Positions 30,845 to 39,345 of a stretch of DNA of 64,000 nt are shown here, piece by piece (within the stretch, counting starts at the first letter, position 1; every line of letters starts with the position of its first letter). Made by a program: the position numbers and the translations under genes. The notes beneath the pieces were generated by a model. That model was not told the origin of the DNA. It did no database searches and saw only the letters and a list, made by a program, of their open reading frames with translations. The stretch covers positions 140,879 to 204,878 of IMG/VR virus record IMGVR_UViG_3300044568_003163. One strand, written 5' to 3'. The DNA is from a virus.

Positions 30845-32032
30845 TTATTTACGGCATTCACCTTCTTTAATTGCAAATTCTTGAGCAATAGATTTAATCG
30901 CTCTATCGTCAGTATTTGATATCGAAGTATGGAAGAATTTACTACCATCTTCATTTTTAAATAAACCTTTTACTGATTTACCCATCCAAGTTTTCCAAGG
31001 AAGAGATTCACCATAAGCTTTAATAGCTTTGTCTCCGGTTTTGATTGTTACTTTGTTATTATTACTTGCCGCTGCTACATATTTTTTAGCATCTGCATAA
31101 TTCTCATCCATATAAGCATTAAAATACTTTACGAATTTTTTTGCGTTTTCATTATCTTCAGCTGAAGAGATGAATTTTTGTTCAATGATTGTGTAGAATA
31201 TAATGTCAACTACATTGGTAATTGATTGAACTTCTATTCTAATTCCTAAATCAGGAGATAAACTTTCGTTTATGAATTTCTTAAATGTAGGAACTTTGCT
31301 TTCATTATATGGAAACCTAACATCGATTTTACCACCAGAAAGAGATTTAGCAACTTTATTAACTTGATTTGGTTCAATCTTAGGCATTTCTGGTCTTGGT
31401 GGAGCACCAGCTGGAGGACCAAATTTTTGTATCAATTTAAGACCAAGTTGAACCTTTGATTTATTAGCTTCATACCAAGCAACCGCCTTTTCTTTATTAT
31501 AGAATTGAGGTTCCATGTTTTGACCATCATATATACAATTCTCAATATCTTTAATTGTTGCATTGAATATATTGACATCTCCACCAGAAGGAATTCCACC
31601 TCTTTCGTTACCTAAAGCATCACCGGCTTGTCTTAAAACTGGAACTAAGTCACCAATAGATAATTCAGCTTTAGCACCAATTACTTTAGCATTTGGATCG
31701 TTAAACATAGTAGCTGCCCATCGATGATGACCATCTAATATTCTATTATCTGAAGATATTATTGCATCTAACTTACCTCCTTTAACCCCAGCAATTGCTA
31801 GTCCTAATGCTTTACCTAAATAAACAGCATCTTGTGACGGTTTAAGTGATTTAGCAGGAATACCAGCATCTTTTGTAATTACGATATCATCGGTTGGATT
31901 TCCATCTCTTTTACCGTCAGTAAAAAAATCTGGATCGTTTTTATCGCCTGGATTAGGAAATTTTACCGGATTTATTTCTTTCGTACTTAATTCTTCATTT
32001 AAGAATTGCTCGAACGTAGGTATGTTTTTCAT
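30845..32032 (-). CDS. Tagged ParB-like protein fused to a second tagged unit
   Basis: 395 residues with tag MKNIPTFEQFLNEE. Residues 60-135 carry a ParB/sulfiredoxin-like core with SDNRILDGHHRWAATMF (94-110), the nucleotide-binding D-G-x-H-R motif. At 244-257 a complete second tag occurs inside the protein (NESKVPTFKKFINES), followed by a separate 140-residue domain. It looks like a fusion of two formerly separate tagged genes. ParB-like phage proteins can be nucleases or CTPases; activity unproven. Confidence 0.8.
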   Translation of the reverse strand: MKNIPTFEQFLNEELSTKEINPVKFPNPGDKNDPDFFTDGKRDGNPTDDIVITKDAGIPAKSLKPSQDAVYLGKALGLAIAGVKGGKLDAIISSDNRILDGHHRWAATMFNDPNAKVIGAKAELSIGDLVPVLRQAGDALGNERGGIPSGGDVNIFNATIKDIENCIYDGQNMEPQFYNKEKAVAWYEANKSKVQLGLKLIQKFGPPAGAPPRPEMPKIEPNQVNKVAKSLSGGKIDVRFPYNESKVPTFKKFINESLSPDLGIRIEVQSITNVVDIIFYTIIEQKFISSAEDNENAKKFVKYFNAYMDENYADAKKYVAAASNNNKVTIKTGDKAIKAYGESLPWKTWMGKSVKGLFKNEDGSKFFHTSISNTDDRAIKSIAQEFAIKEGECRK

Positions 32033-32048
32033 ATAATATGTATCTCGT

Positions 32049-32921
32049 TTAATAACTCCAATTAGCGGCTATACTAACTTCAAGATTCCACCTTTTTGCA
32101 AAGGTTTCCATTAAGTCATATATCTTAGAACTTAACTCAGAGTACTTTTGATATTCTTTTGATGACGTAGTATCTCCACCATATTCATTTTCATGACGAT
32201 ATTGTCTAGGTTCATCAATTCTCATTCTAACTTCTTTGTGAGCTAATACTAATCTAGGTTCATTACAAGTTATGCCTAATTTTTTAGCACTATTCCACAT
32301 TTCACTGAAGATAGGAGATATTTTTTCTTTAACTTTTTTCCAATCAGTTTCAATTTTAAGTCTTTCTGCAATTATTTTCTTTGCAGTTCGAGGATTAAAA
32401 TATTCTCCATTTTTCTTTTCATAAGCATCGAAAATACCTACAATATCTTGTAGAACTTCATTATGCTTAGAAATTGATTTATAAGTTCCATAAACTACAC
32501 TTCCAGTTTCTAACATATTTCCATTTTCTGGGTGTCTGATACCGTCAAAATAATGTCCAAATTGATAAGAAGGACCACGAGTACCATCTCCGCAAGAATA
32601 TTGAAAAGGTCCATCTGCATAAGTAGCTCTACTCATTCCTTTAATTCCAATAACTACAACCAAAGTACCTCCATAATTCCATTCTGAACGATAAACATAT
32701 ACGTCAATAGGCACTTTTAAGTTTTTACTTAAGAATCTAACGGCTTCCATTCCTTTAGCGAAATTAGAATTAGTTTCGTTGCCTTCAGGTGTTCCTTTAA
32801 TAGCTTTAAAGAAATTAGCCGGAGACATTGGCTCCATAGAATTAAAAAGAGGTTTATTAGAACCTTTAGCGTAAATAACGTCCTCATTTAGGAAGTTCTC
32901 AAATAATGGTATGTTTATCAT
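32049..32921 (-). CDS. Tagged protein, 290 aa, unknown
   Basis: Tag MINIPLFENFLNED. Cargo has an alpha/beta half (VPIDVYVYRSEWNYGGTLVVVIGIKG...GPFQYSCGDGTRGPSYQFGHYFDGIRHP) and a helical C-terminal half ending in NLEVSIAANWSY. No motif recognised. Confidence 0.7.
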   Translation of the reverse strand: MINIPLFENFLNEDVIYAKGSNKPLFNSMEPMSPANFFKAIKGTPEGNETNSNFAKGMEAVRFLSKNLKVPIDVYVYRSEWNYGGTLVVVIGIKGMSRATYADGPFQYSCGDGTRGPSYQFGHYFDGIRHPENGNMLETGSVVYGTYKSISKHNEVLQDIVGIFDAYEKKNGEYFNPRTAKKIIAERLKIETDWKKVKEKISPIFSEMWNSAKKLGITCNEPRLVLAHKEVRMRIDEPRQYRHENEYGGDTTSSKEYQKYSELSSKIYDLMETFAKRWNLEVSIAANWSY

Positions 32922-32933
32922 AATTTTTGTATT

Positions 32934-33281
32934 TTAATATTCAAATGGTGGAGTTTCGTAATCTGATTTCTTAACAGCAAACCAATTTCTATCTATTTTA
33001 AAATACCACCAACCTCGAGAAGAATCTATTACATAATGATTTCCTTTAAGTTTATATCCTTTATAACCGCCTCGTGTAAAGAATTTAGTTATAGGAGTTT
33101 GGTCTGGCCAAGTTTTATTGGTTGATTGAGCTTGTATGGATCTACCATCGAAAGTTGCAAGAAAAATATCTACGACACTTCCTTCAGATCTTTCTTCTCC
33201 GGCAAATTCTTTAATACCAGGTAGCATCGCTTCAACTGCTTCGTTGATAAATTCATCAAAAGTAGGTATGTGATTTTCCAT
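32934..33281 (-). CDS. Tagged protein, 115 aa, unknown
   Basis: Tag MENHIPTFDEFINEA; remainder is a beta-rich basic domain (VVDIFLATFDGRSIQAQSTNKTWPDQTPITKFFTRGGYKGYKL...GWWYFKIDRNWFAVKK). Shares its start region with the stop of the next tagged gene (1-base overlap). Confidence 0.7.
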   Translation of the reverse strand: MENHIPTFDEFINEAVEAMLPGIKEFAGEERSEGSVVDIFLATFDGRSIQAQSTNKTWPDQTPITKFFTRGGYKGYKLKGNHYVIDSSRGWWYFKIDRNWFAVKKSDYETPPFEY

Positions 33282-33739
33282 TATCTAGGTAATTGAGTTT
33301 TGTTCATTACTACCATTGTAGCATATTTTGCATTAGTATGTTGTAAAACCCATGTAACTGGTCCTATTGACTCAAAATATTTTTTAAATGATGGATCGTT
33401 TTGTATTTTTGCATAGTCAGCGCTTGATTGTCTTGCTGCATTAACATTACAAAAAATAGCTCCTCTGTATTTAAAAGGTCCTTCCTCTGTATTTAATTCT
33501 CGGATTTCAAATCCCATATCGGAAGGATCGAAATCATCGTAACCTAAGTCAAATAAAACTTTAACTAGAGCCTGTCTTGTTTTTTCAGCTTCTTTAGCGA
33601 TATTTGCAACCCAATTCCAATTAGAAATTTCTTGCTTAACGTCTGCTACGAAATTTTTATCAGCAGGAGTATTGAAAGATTTCCAAGCTCCGCTATCAGC
33701 TTCATTTATAAATGAGCTAAAAGATTGTAAGTTTTTCAT
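33281..33739 (-). CDS. Tagged protein, 152 aa, unknown
   Basis: Tag is a diverged form, MKNLQSFSSFINEA. Cargo alpha/beta (VLFDLGYDDFDPSDMGFEIRELN...YRGAIFCNVNAARQSSADYAK); no motif recognised. Confidence 0.7.
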   Translation of the reverse strand: MKNLQSFSSFINEADSGAWKSFNTPADKNFVADVKQEISNWNWVANIAKEAEKTRQALVKVLFDLGYDDFDPSDMGFEIRELNTEEGPFKYRGAIFCNVNAARQSSADYAKIQNDPSFKKYFESIGPVTWVLQHTNAKYATMVVMNKTQLPR

Positions 33740-33758
33740 ATTTTTATTTAGATGATCG

Positions 33759-34220
33759 TTATTTTATTAGTAAGTTTTTGAAAAAATCTCGTTCGTCTGC
33801 CTTTACTGCATATAAGTAAAAACTTCTATCATTTCCATTAACATATCTTATTGATTTGATAGATTTCATTTCTAAAACTCCTAATTGAACTGGATTTAAA
33901 GGGAATGTTATATCAGTTATACCATCACACGTTAATTCAATATTCGATCTAATTGTCATATATTTGCCATCGACAAAAGTAAATATTAATGCATCTCTTT
34001 TACTGCATTTTCCAATATTTAATTTTATTGTGATTAAATAATTTTTTTCAGATATTCCATTATATTTTTTAAAATGAGGTATAATGGTAAACCATTTACT
34101 TCTGTCTTCAGTAGAACAGATCAACATAGAATTTTCTTCCTTTTTAGTTGTAGGCTGTTCGTTTTGTGAATTACCAACAAATGTTAGTAATAAAAATAGT
34201 AAGATGCATAATTTTTTCAT
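33759..34220 (-). CDS. Secreted protein inside the tagged cluster
   Basis: 153 residues with a signal peptide (MKKLCILLFLLLTFVGNSQ) rather than a tag. The mature part has three Cys and beta-rich segments (NYLITIKLNIGKCSKRDALIFTFVDGKYMTIRSNIELTCDG). Exported to the periplasm or beyond; no family recognised. Its insertion between tagged genes suggests a later gain. Confidence 0.65.
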   Translation of the reverse strand: MKKLCILLFLLLTFVGNSQNEQPTTKKEENSMLICSTEDRSKWFTIIPHFKKYNGISEKNYLITIKLNIGKCSKRDALIFTFVDGKYMTIRSNIELTCDGITDITFPLNPVQLGVLEMKSIKSIRYVNGNDRSFYLYAVKADERDFFKNLLIK

Positions 34221-34234
34221 TAGATTTATATTTT

Positions 34235-35500
34235 TTATGAATAAGCTTCGATGTCATATTGAATTCTTTCTAAAGGAGTTTCGTCGTTGCAAAGATTTTT
34301 CTTAACCCAATCAAGTAAACCTGGTTCAAATTTAGCATTTTGTGCCATATCATAAGCATTTTCTGCACCACCATTACCGGACATATCTTTAACCCATTTG
34401 TCATATATCTTTTTATTCCATGAATGTGCTTTTTGTTTCTGTGCATGAGGTCCATTACCTAAAGTAGAGAAAACCGCCATAGATGAATTAGGAATAAATA
34501 CGTCTAATAAACCTTCAGTGCCTGATTTACCATTGTCATATTTAATTTCTCTTCTAAATTTTGCCAATGCATAATCTGCAGATGCTATTTGAGATGAACT
34601 TGACATTGCTCCAGTTTTCTTACCGTAAGCTTTTTTAAGTTGCAGTTGTTTATCTGGATCGATTTCAAAGTGAATATCTCTGATATAATCATCAAACCAA
34701 CCTTCATTTAAAAAAGATTCCATAATACATTCATAAACATCACCTTTGAAGTTTTGGAGACCTCTTTCTTTACTATAATATAAAGTCAATGGTTGGTTAC
34801 TACGATTTAGTAAATCAATTTCTTTGATATTACTCGAACCTCCTAATATTTTCTTTATCGTATAGGTTCCTACATCTCCAGTTCTACTATTTTTTAATTC
34901 TATAGTATCTTTTACTTTCATTTTAGATACGTCAAAATCTTCATTCACACCTTCCATAAGATTACCACCTCCATCAATTCCAGCACTATGCCAATATTCA
35001 CCTTTACCATTATAAGTTTTAGTAAATGCTACATACTCTTTTGTTTTAGGATTCCAAAAGTGACTTTCACCATTAGAGGCTGTCATCATTTTTAAAATAC
35101 CACTTTTAGCATCTTTTATCAGTTTTAATTGAACTGCTCTAGTTAAAGGCTCTCTAACTTTTAGTTTAGAAGGACTAGCTGCTGATAATGCTTCATCGAT
35201 TTGCAAAGATTCTAGCATTTCAGGAGTTTCATTAAAATTTAAACTATTTCCTGATGCAACCGAAATTCCAGCAGCACCTCTAAGAGAAACTCGTAAATTG
35301 AATTTATCTCCTTTTTCGTTTTCTGCTGCTAAATCTCGAGTAGCATTAGTTTTTTGACCATAAGCTATAATAGTATAAGTTTCGGCTTTAGTTTTAATTA
35401 CTGATCCAATTCTTAATTTATTAGCATCTTTAGGACTTAAATATCCTTCATTAATGATTGACTCATTAACAAAATCTTCAAATGTAGGTATGTTTTTCAT
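34235..35500 (-). CDS. Tagged polyprotein-like protein, 421 aa
   Basis: Tag MKNIPTFEDFVNES followed at once by a second site SIINEGY (INE18), then LQIDE103, MEGVNE187 and IMESFLNE266. Segments between sites: a small barrel (IGSVIKTKAETYTIIAYGQ), a strand-rich unit (FWNPKTKEYVAFTKTYNGKGEYW), another barrel (TIELKNSRTGDVGTYTIKKI) and a helical C-terminal domain. Predicted to be cut into four or five head peptides. Confidence 0.75.
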   Translation of the reverse strand: MKNIPTFEDFVNESIINEGYLSPKDANKLRIGSVIKTKAETYTIIAYGQKTNATRDLAAENEKGDKFNLRVSLRGAAGISVASGNSLNFNETPEMLESLQIDEALSAASPSKLKVREPLTRAVQLKLIKDAKSGILKMMTASNGESHFWNPKTKEYVAFTKTYNGKGEYWHSAGIDGGGNLMEGVNEDFDVSKMKVKDTIELKNSRTGDVGTYTIKKILGGSSNIKEIDLLNRSNQPLTLYYSKERGLQNFKGDVYECIMESFLNEGWFDDYIRDIHFEIDPDKQLQLKKAYGKKTGAMSSSSQIASADYALAKFRREIKYDNGKSGTEGLLDVFIPNSSMAVFSTLGNGPHAQKQKAHSWNKKIYDKWVKDMSGNGGAENAYDMAQNAKFEPGLLDWVKKNLCNDETPLERIQYDIEAYS

Positions 35501-35512
35501 GGTTATATAATT

Positions 35513-36322
35513 TTAGTATCTTCCGTATCCTACTGAGCTTTCAAATGAACCTACAAAGTAATTAGTTCCATCAACATCGATCGTTACAGATGAAGATAAT
35601 TCGGTAATGTCTACTTGAGTAAATCCAATAGAATTAGAAATTGTTTTATTATCAACTCTAGAAACATCTTTATTGATTTCGATTTTAGAATCAGGAGTTA
35701 ATTTGATTTTGTTTTTTCTAAGACCAGCAATTATCATTTTATAAACTCTTTCAAAATCTGATCCTGAATATGCAGAATAGTTACATTCTTTGTTTACTGC
35801 AACTGCTAAGTTTAATCTAGCAGCAGGTGTTCCGGTTGACCAAGATTTTAAAACTTCAATCAAATTAGTTAGTGCATCTTTCATTGCTGGCAAATCTTTA
35901 TTTTCAACAGTAAACGAAGGCTCGATTAATTTAACCGCTTCAGTAATAGGTCCTTGAGACCTTCCTCCTGGCGAAGCATCAGTATATATGAATGCCAAAA
36001 ATTCAATAATTGGTGCAGTTGCTTTACCTGATCTTAAATAATCAGCAGCAGACTTAGCAACTTCTTTGAATTGAGCACCTGGAGATTTAGTAAAATAGCT
36101 AGGTCTTAATCCAGCAGATGGCCAACCTGCATCATAATGAAATAAAGTAAATAGTGGTTCGTGATCGATTCCATCTTTATAACCTTTAGCCGATCTAAAT
36201 CGTAAAGTTTTTTGTAATGCATGAGAAGTAGCAAAATCTAATCCATTTTCTTGTAGAGCTTCGTTGATAGAAGTTAATTTTGATTCATTAACGAAATTCT
36301 CAAATGTAGGTATATTTTTCAT
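35513..36322 (-). CDS. Tagged protein, 269 aa, unknown
   Basis: Tag MKNIPTFENFVNES with a second near-by site SINEAL. Helical middle (SFTVENKDLPAMKDALTNLIEVLKSW) and a beta-rich C-terminus (SSVTIDVDGTNYFVGSFESSVGYGRY). No motif recognised. Confidence 0.7.
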   Translation of the reverse strand: MKNIPTFENFVNESKLTSINEALQENGLDFATSHALQKTLRFRSAKGYKDGIDHEPLFTLFHYDAGWPSAGLRPSYFTKSPGAQFKEVAKSAADYLRSGKATAPIIEFLAFIYTDASPGGRSQGPITEAVKLIEPSFTVENKDLPAMKDALTNLIEVLKSWSTGTPAARLNLAVAVNKECNYSAYSGSDFERVYKMIIAGLRKNKIKLTPDSKIEINKDVSRVDNKTISNSIGFTQVDITELSSSVTIDVDGTNYFVGSFESSVGYGRY

Positions 36323-36330
36323 TTATGTGA

Positions 36331-36636
36331 TTACTTTTTATTAATAGTTACGCTAAAGGTATATTCTTGATTGCCAGGAACTTGTATATAAATGTCATAT
36401 TTTTTAGCATTATCCCAAAGAGATAATGACGTACCAAAAGATTGATGCATGTAAAATACTACACTATCACCTTTATCCCAGATTTGACTGATAGCATATC
36501 TAGGAGAAGTATACATCTGATCCTCTAATATTTTTTTAAAGTGAGGATAAGATTTACACAACTCTTCGTATTGTTTGAAATTCTCAGTTGTAGATGATTC
36601 GTTTACGAATCCGTCAAAGGTAGGTATGTTTTTCAT
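36331..36636 (-). CDS. Tagged protein, 101 aa, unknown
   Basis: Tag MKNIPTFDGFVNES; small alpha/beta cargo (FKQYEELCKSYPHFKKILEDQMYTSPRYAISQIWDKGDSVVFYMHQ). Its ATG overlaps the stop of the small basic gene upstream by one base. Confidence 0.7.
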   Translation of the reverse strand: MKNIPTFDGFVNESSTTENFKQYEELCKSYPHFKKILEDQMYTSPRYAISQIWDKGDSVVFYMHQSFGTSLSLWDNAKKYDIYIQVPGNQEYTFSVTINKK

Positions 36637-36752
36637 TATAGTTCTTTAGATAATCTACTAATAATTTCTTGGTTATTAGCGATACGTTTTTGATTTTTAA
36701 GTTGGTTACCTCTATTAGGTTTTTGTTTGCCTTCTTTTTTAGATTTCGACAT
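36636..36752 (-). CDS. Very small basic protein, 38 aa
   Basis: ATG at 36752, stop at 36636-36638. MSKSKKEGKQKPNRG followed by NQLKNQKRIANNQEIISRLSKEL: Lys/Asn/Gln-rich with a C-terminal helix. It links the cupin-like and the 36331 genes with overlaps at both ends (14 and 1 bases), which supports it. Possibly nucleic-acid-binding. Confidence 0.6.
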   Translation of the reverse strand: MSKSKKEGKQKPNRGNQLKNQKRIANNQEIISRLSKEL

Positions 36753-37017
36753 TATGTTTGATTATTTTGATTCGAACATCAGATGTTCCTTGTATAATTC
36801 TATGTATCTCACCGCATTTGATGAATATTTCTTGATTAAGAGAAATAGGCAATTGGTTATCGAATTGAAACTGCCAATCCGTAGAATCCATTGCTTGAAT
36901 GGTTCTATCTTGTTCATCCCAATGCCATTTGAATTCTTCAGGATGAGTATCAGCACTAAATGTTCTTATAAAAACATTATCTCCTAAATCTTCTTCTATA
37001 AAGGGCAATTCTACCAT
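36739..37017 (-). CDS. Small cupin-like protein
   Basis: 92 residues, untagged. EEFKWHWDEQDRTIQAMD...WQFQFDNQLPISLNQEIFIKCGEIHRIIQGTSDVRIKI follows the cupin order (H-x-H-x(3)-E/D early, G-x(5)-H late), giving a plausible His/Glu metal site (KWHW and EIH). Function unknown; the assignment is moderate. Confidence 0.55.
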   Translation of the reverse strand: MVELPFIEEDLGDNVFIRTFSADTHPEEFKWHWDEQDRTIQAMDSTDWQFQFDNQLPISLNQEIFIKCGEIHRIIQGTSDVRIKIIKHNVEI

Positions 37018-37556
37018 GGATTGTCAGATGAAAGTCCTAATTGTTTAGTAAAAAGTGAAGGAGCATAGCAAGCCCAAAATCCTTTTTTAGAAGGATCCAT
37101 TTTCTTTTGTAAATCACATTGTTGTCTAGCCCAAAAAGATGAAGCAGCTCCTTCATCGGCATTATTAATTGCACGATTTGGATCTCCCCATTCTATTTTA
37201 GTAGCAATGATATTTCCATCATCATCTTTCTTACCACTGTTGTGATAAACTTGATATTTTTGTTCTCCGCCTCTTTGTGGTGTGTCTAATTTAACATCTA
37301 TCCATGAATCATTGTCAGTTTTGAATTTAGCCTTTTTACCTACTTCTAGGTTCTTTGCCATCCAAGCTGATTTTCCATTTAAGATGATATTTCCTTTGTC
37401 CCAATATTGTTTTGCCTCTTCAAATAAATCATCATAAGCTTGTGAACCTAAACGAAATACTGAAGTAGATAAATCTAGTCCATTTGCTTGGTGATATTTG
37501 AAAGCTTCTGAAGAGTTTTCGCGAATGAAATCTTCAAATTCTGGTATGTTTTTCAT
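37011..37556 (-). CDS. Tagged protein, 181 aa, unknown
   Basis: Tag MKNIPEFEDFIREN (diverged end). Cargo contains a helical start, a barrel-like middle (VGKKAKFKTDNDSWIDVKLDTPQRGG) and a Cys/Trp-containing end (QCDLQKKMDPSKKGFWACYAPSLF). No motif recognised. Confidence 0.7.
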   Translation of the reverse strand: MKNIPEFEDFIRENSSEAFKYHQANGLDLSTSVFRLGSQAYDDLFEEAKQYWDKGNIILNGKSAWMAKNLEVGKKAKFKTDNDSWIDVKLDTPQRGGEQKYQVYHNSGKKDDDGNIIATKIEWGDPNRAINNADEGAASSFWARQQCDLQKKMDPSKKGFWACYAPSLFTKQLGLSSDNPW

Positions 37557-37576
37557 ATAATTTTATTTTTATAGTA

Positions 37577-37584
37577 CAAATATA
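37577..37584 (-). promoter_or_regulatory. Host-type promoter -7 element TATATTTG
   Basis: TAnnTTTG 20 bases before the ATG at 37556. A stem AATTTCC/GGAAATT (37590-37610), probably a weak terminator, sits just upstream. No TTGTTAATAACT box. Confidence 0.55.
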
Positions 37585-37589
37585 AACAT

Positions 37590-37610
37590 AATTTCCGATA
37601 CTAGGAAATT
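37590..37610 (-). terminator. Possible weak terminator hairpin
   Basis: Seven-base stem AATTTCC/GGAAATT with a 7-base loop and only a short, interrupted T tract on the minus strand, placed between a short frame and the 37577 promoter. Confidence 0.4.
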
Positions 37611-37707
37611 ATTTTAAACCCTTTTTAATTTCGTCGTATATCATGAGCATAAAAAGTAGGCCCATTATTCCAGCAAAGAAAGGTAGGCAATTAGGTTCAG
37701 AATTCAC
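37609..37707 (-). CDS. Possible very small membrane peptide, 32 aa
   Basis: A GTG start at 37707 gives MNSEPNCLPFFAGIMGLLFM followed by LMIYDEIKKGLK, a single TM helix with a basic end. It fills the only 168-base gap in the tagged cluster and stops at the hairpin. GTG start and short length make it tentative. Confidence 0.35.
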   Translation of the reverse strand: MNSEPNCLPFFAGIMGLLFMLMIYDEIKKGLK

Positions 37708-37724
37708 TGCATTAAACGATTATT

Positions 37725-38666
37725 TTAGTATATGTCACCGGTTCTTAACATAGAAGATATGTCTGTAAAATATGCCATTTCTTCTGGAGTTAATTTAGAT
37801 TTAATATATTTTCCAATTGTTGCTAATTCTCGAGCTCTGGCACTATATGCATTGGCCTTATATGGTGGCAAATCTTGATACATTTGTGCAAGTCTCGTAT
37901 CACCATCAAATTTCTTAACGATTTCAGCAATTAGTTCTTTTCTTTTACCTTTTGCTGCCATCTTAGCTTTTGACTCAGCTTTATTAGCAATTGCTTCTGC
38001 TGCATCTCCAAGAACATTACCTACAACAGGTAAACCTTTAGCTAACGCCCATAAACCAGCTATTCCAACTGCTACGCCTATTGCAACATCGGCAATTAGA
38101 CCAGCATCTTCGTTAATTACTGATTCTCTGATCGAAATTTGCAAATGTTTCTTTATTGCAACTTTCATTTTAGTAATACTATTAATATTTTTATTCAACG
38201 GAGATTGTTGTCTTCCATCTTTGTATAATTCTATATAAGTATCACCCTCAGCACCACTAACTACTCTAATAGTACATAATGGATATTTTACGTTATTATA
38301 ATCATCGTGGTATAATCTTCCTCTGCCGATAGGAGTTACATATGATTTAGATTCTTTACGAATCCAACCATTTTGTGTTAATACATCACCAAAGTCATGG
38401 CTATTATTTTCGTTTATTGATTCTCGAATTTCAAATCCATCAGCTTCGATTGCTTTTTTAGCTTTACGTAATTCGATAGCGTTAAGTGCCTTAACTACCA
38501 TTTGTTCTGAATCATGTATTGCTGGTTCTGCAATTGCATCAACTCCAGCATCCATCAGAACATTTTGAATGTATTCTACGTCATCGTCGTCAGTATTATA
38601 TTGAATCGAAAATGTATATTCTTTTGCTTCGTTGATGAAATCTTCAAATGTAGGTATGTTTTTCAT
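37725..38666 (-). CDS. Tagged polyprotein-like protein with membrane segment
   Basis: 313 residues; tag MKNIPTFEDFINEA. Further sites RESINE86 and RESVINE186. First piece is a ferredoxin-like unit with a DUF2007-like look (YTFSIQYNTDDDDVEYIQNVLMDAGVDA). The last piece starts with a long hydrophobic stretch (LIADVAIGVAVGIAGLWALAKGLPVVGNVLG) then a basic helical domain. If released inside the host it could insert into the inner membrane (inference). Confidence 0.75.
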   Translation of the reverse strand: MKNIPTFEDFINEAKEYTFSIQYNTDDDDVEYIQNVLMDAGVDAIAEPAIHDSEQMVVKALNAIELRKAKKAIEADGFEIRESINENNSHDFGDVLTQNGWIRKESKSYVTPIGRGRLYHDDYNNVKYPLCTIRVVSGAEGDTYIELYKDGRQQSPLNKNINSITKMKVAIKKHLQISIRESVINEDAGLIADVAIGVAVGIAGLWALAKGLPVVGNVLGDAAEAIANKAESKAKMAAKGKRKELIAEIVKKFDGDTRLAQMYQDLPPYKANAYSARARELATIGKYIKSKLTPEEMAYFTDISSMLRTGDIY

Positions 38667-38672
38667 TTATGT

Positions 38673-38960
38673 TTATATTTTGATTTTTTTAACTTCGTAA
38701 CCAGTATAAGAATCTTTGTCTTCTGGGTTGTGGAACCTATAAAAGGTCTTAAATTCATAATCATGTCTAGCTGGATTAAACCACTCATCATCATATTCAT
38801 ATTCATGGCTTTCTGCCCATTTCTCAGCTTCGATCTTAGAATTCCAATATTCTAATGTATAAGGAACATCATCTCCATGATCGCCATAAAAGATAACTTG
38901 CCATTTTTCATTTTTAACCGCTTCGTTAATAAACTCTTCTAATGTAGGTAGTTTGTGCAT
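38673..38960 (-). CDS. Tagged protein, 95 aa, unknown
   Basis: Tag MHKLPTLEEFINEA; acidic, aromatic-rich cargo (WQVIFYGDHGDDVPYTLEYWNSKIEAEKWAESHEYEYDDEW). Shares one base with the next gene's start. Confidence 0.7.
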   Translation of the reverse strand: MHKLPTLEEFINEAVKNEKWQVIFYGDHGDDVPYTLEYWNSKIEAEKWAESHEYEYDDEWFNPARHDYEFKTFYRFHNPEDKDSYTGYEVKKIKI

Positions 38961-39340
38961 TATTTACTTTTTGGTATATTTCTATTGAAAATTATTGAAG
39001 ATTCATTATCGTTAACTCTAACTATTCTAAAATATATTCGATTCGTTTTGTCTTGATACAATGTTCGATTTAAACTTCCTACTGTACCTGCTATAGGAAA
39101 TAGATTTTCTACCTTTTGAATAAATAATTGTTCATCTTTTAAATTCTTAAAATAAACATTAATATACAATTCAGATTTAGAACCAGATGCAAATCTAGAA
39201 ACATTACTATCAAATCTCACACCAGATACTAAAGTCTTCATACTATTTATTGAAGATTCTATATCTGCTTTAAGAGATTCCTTGTTGACCGGAGTTCCGC
39301 TTTCGTTTAAGAACTCTTCAAAAGTAGGTATGTGATTCAT
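38960..39340 (-). CDS. Tagged protein, 126 aa, unknown
   Basis: Tag MNHIPTFEEFLNES; cargo alpha/beta with regular strands (SELYINVYFKNLKDEQLFIQKVENLFP, NRIYFRIVRVNDNESSIIF). No motif recognised. Confidence 0.7.
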   Translation of the reverse strand: MNHIPTFEEFLNESGTPVNKESLKADIESSINSMKTLVSGVRFDSNVSRFASGSKSELYINVYFKNLKDEQLFIQKVENLFPIAGTVGSLNRTLYQDKTNRIYFRIVRVNDNESSIIFNRNIPKSK

Positions 39341-39345
39341 TGTGA

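Noticed and set aside
30565-30954. Longer start for the 92-aa tagged protein
   Set aside because: It would overlap the ParB-like gene by 110 bases and hide the tag at an internal position.
36762-36956. Alternative minus-strand frame inside the cupin-like gene
   Set aside because: Out of frame with a better supported gene whose ends fit its neighbours.
37700-38700. CRISPR array or tandem repeat arising from the repeated start-region sequence
   Set aside because: Copies are 300-1500 bases apart at gene starts, in one orientation and coding for the tag; not an array.
38514-38855. Plus-strand open frame of 113 codons
   Set aside because: It lies antisense to two tagged genes, is Cys/Phe/Ile-rich as expected for the complement of AT-rich coding DNA, and has no upstream promoter; a shadow frame. 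The same applies to all other plus-strand frames in the window.
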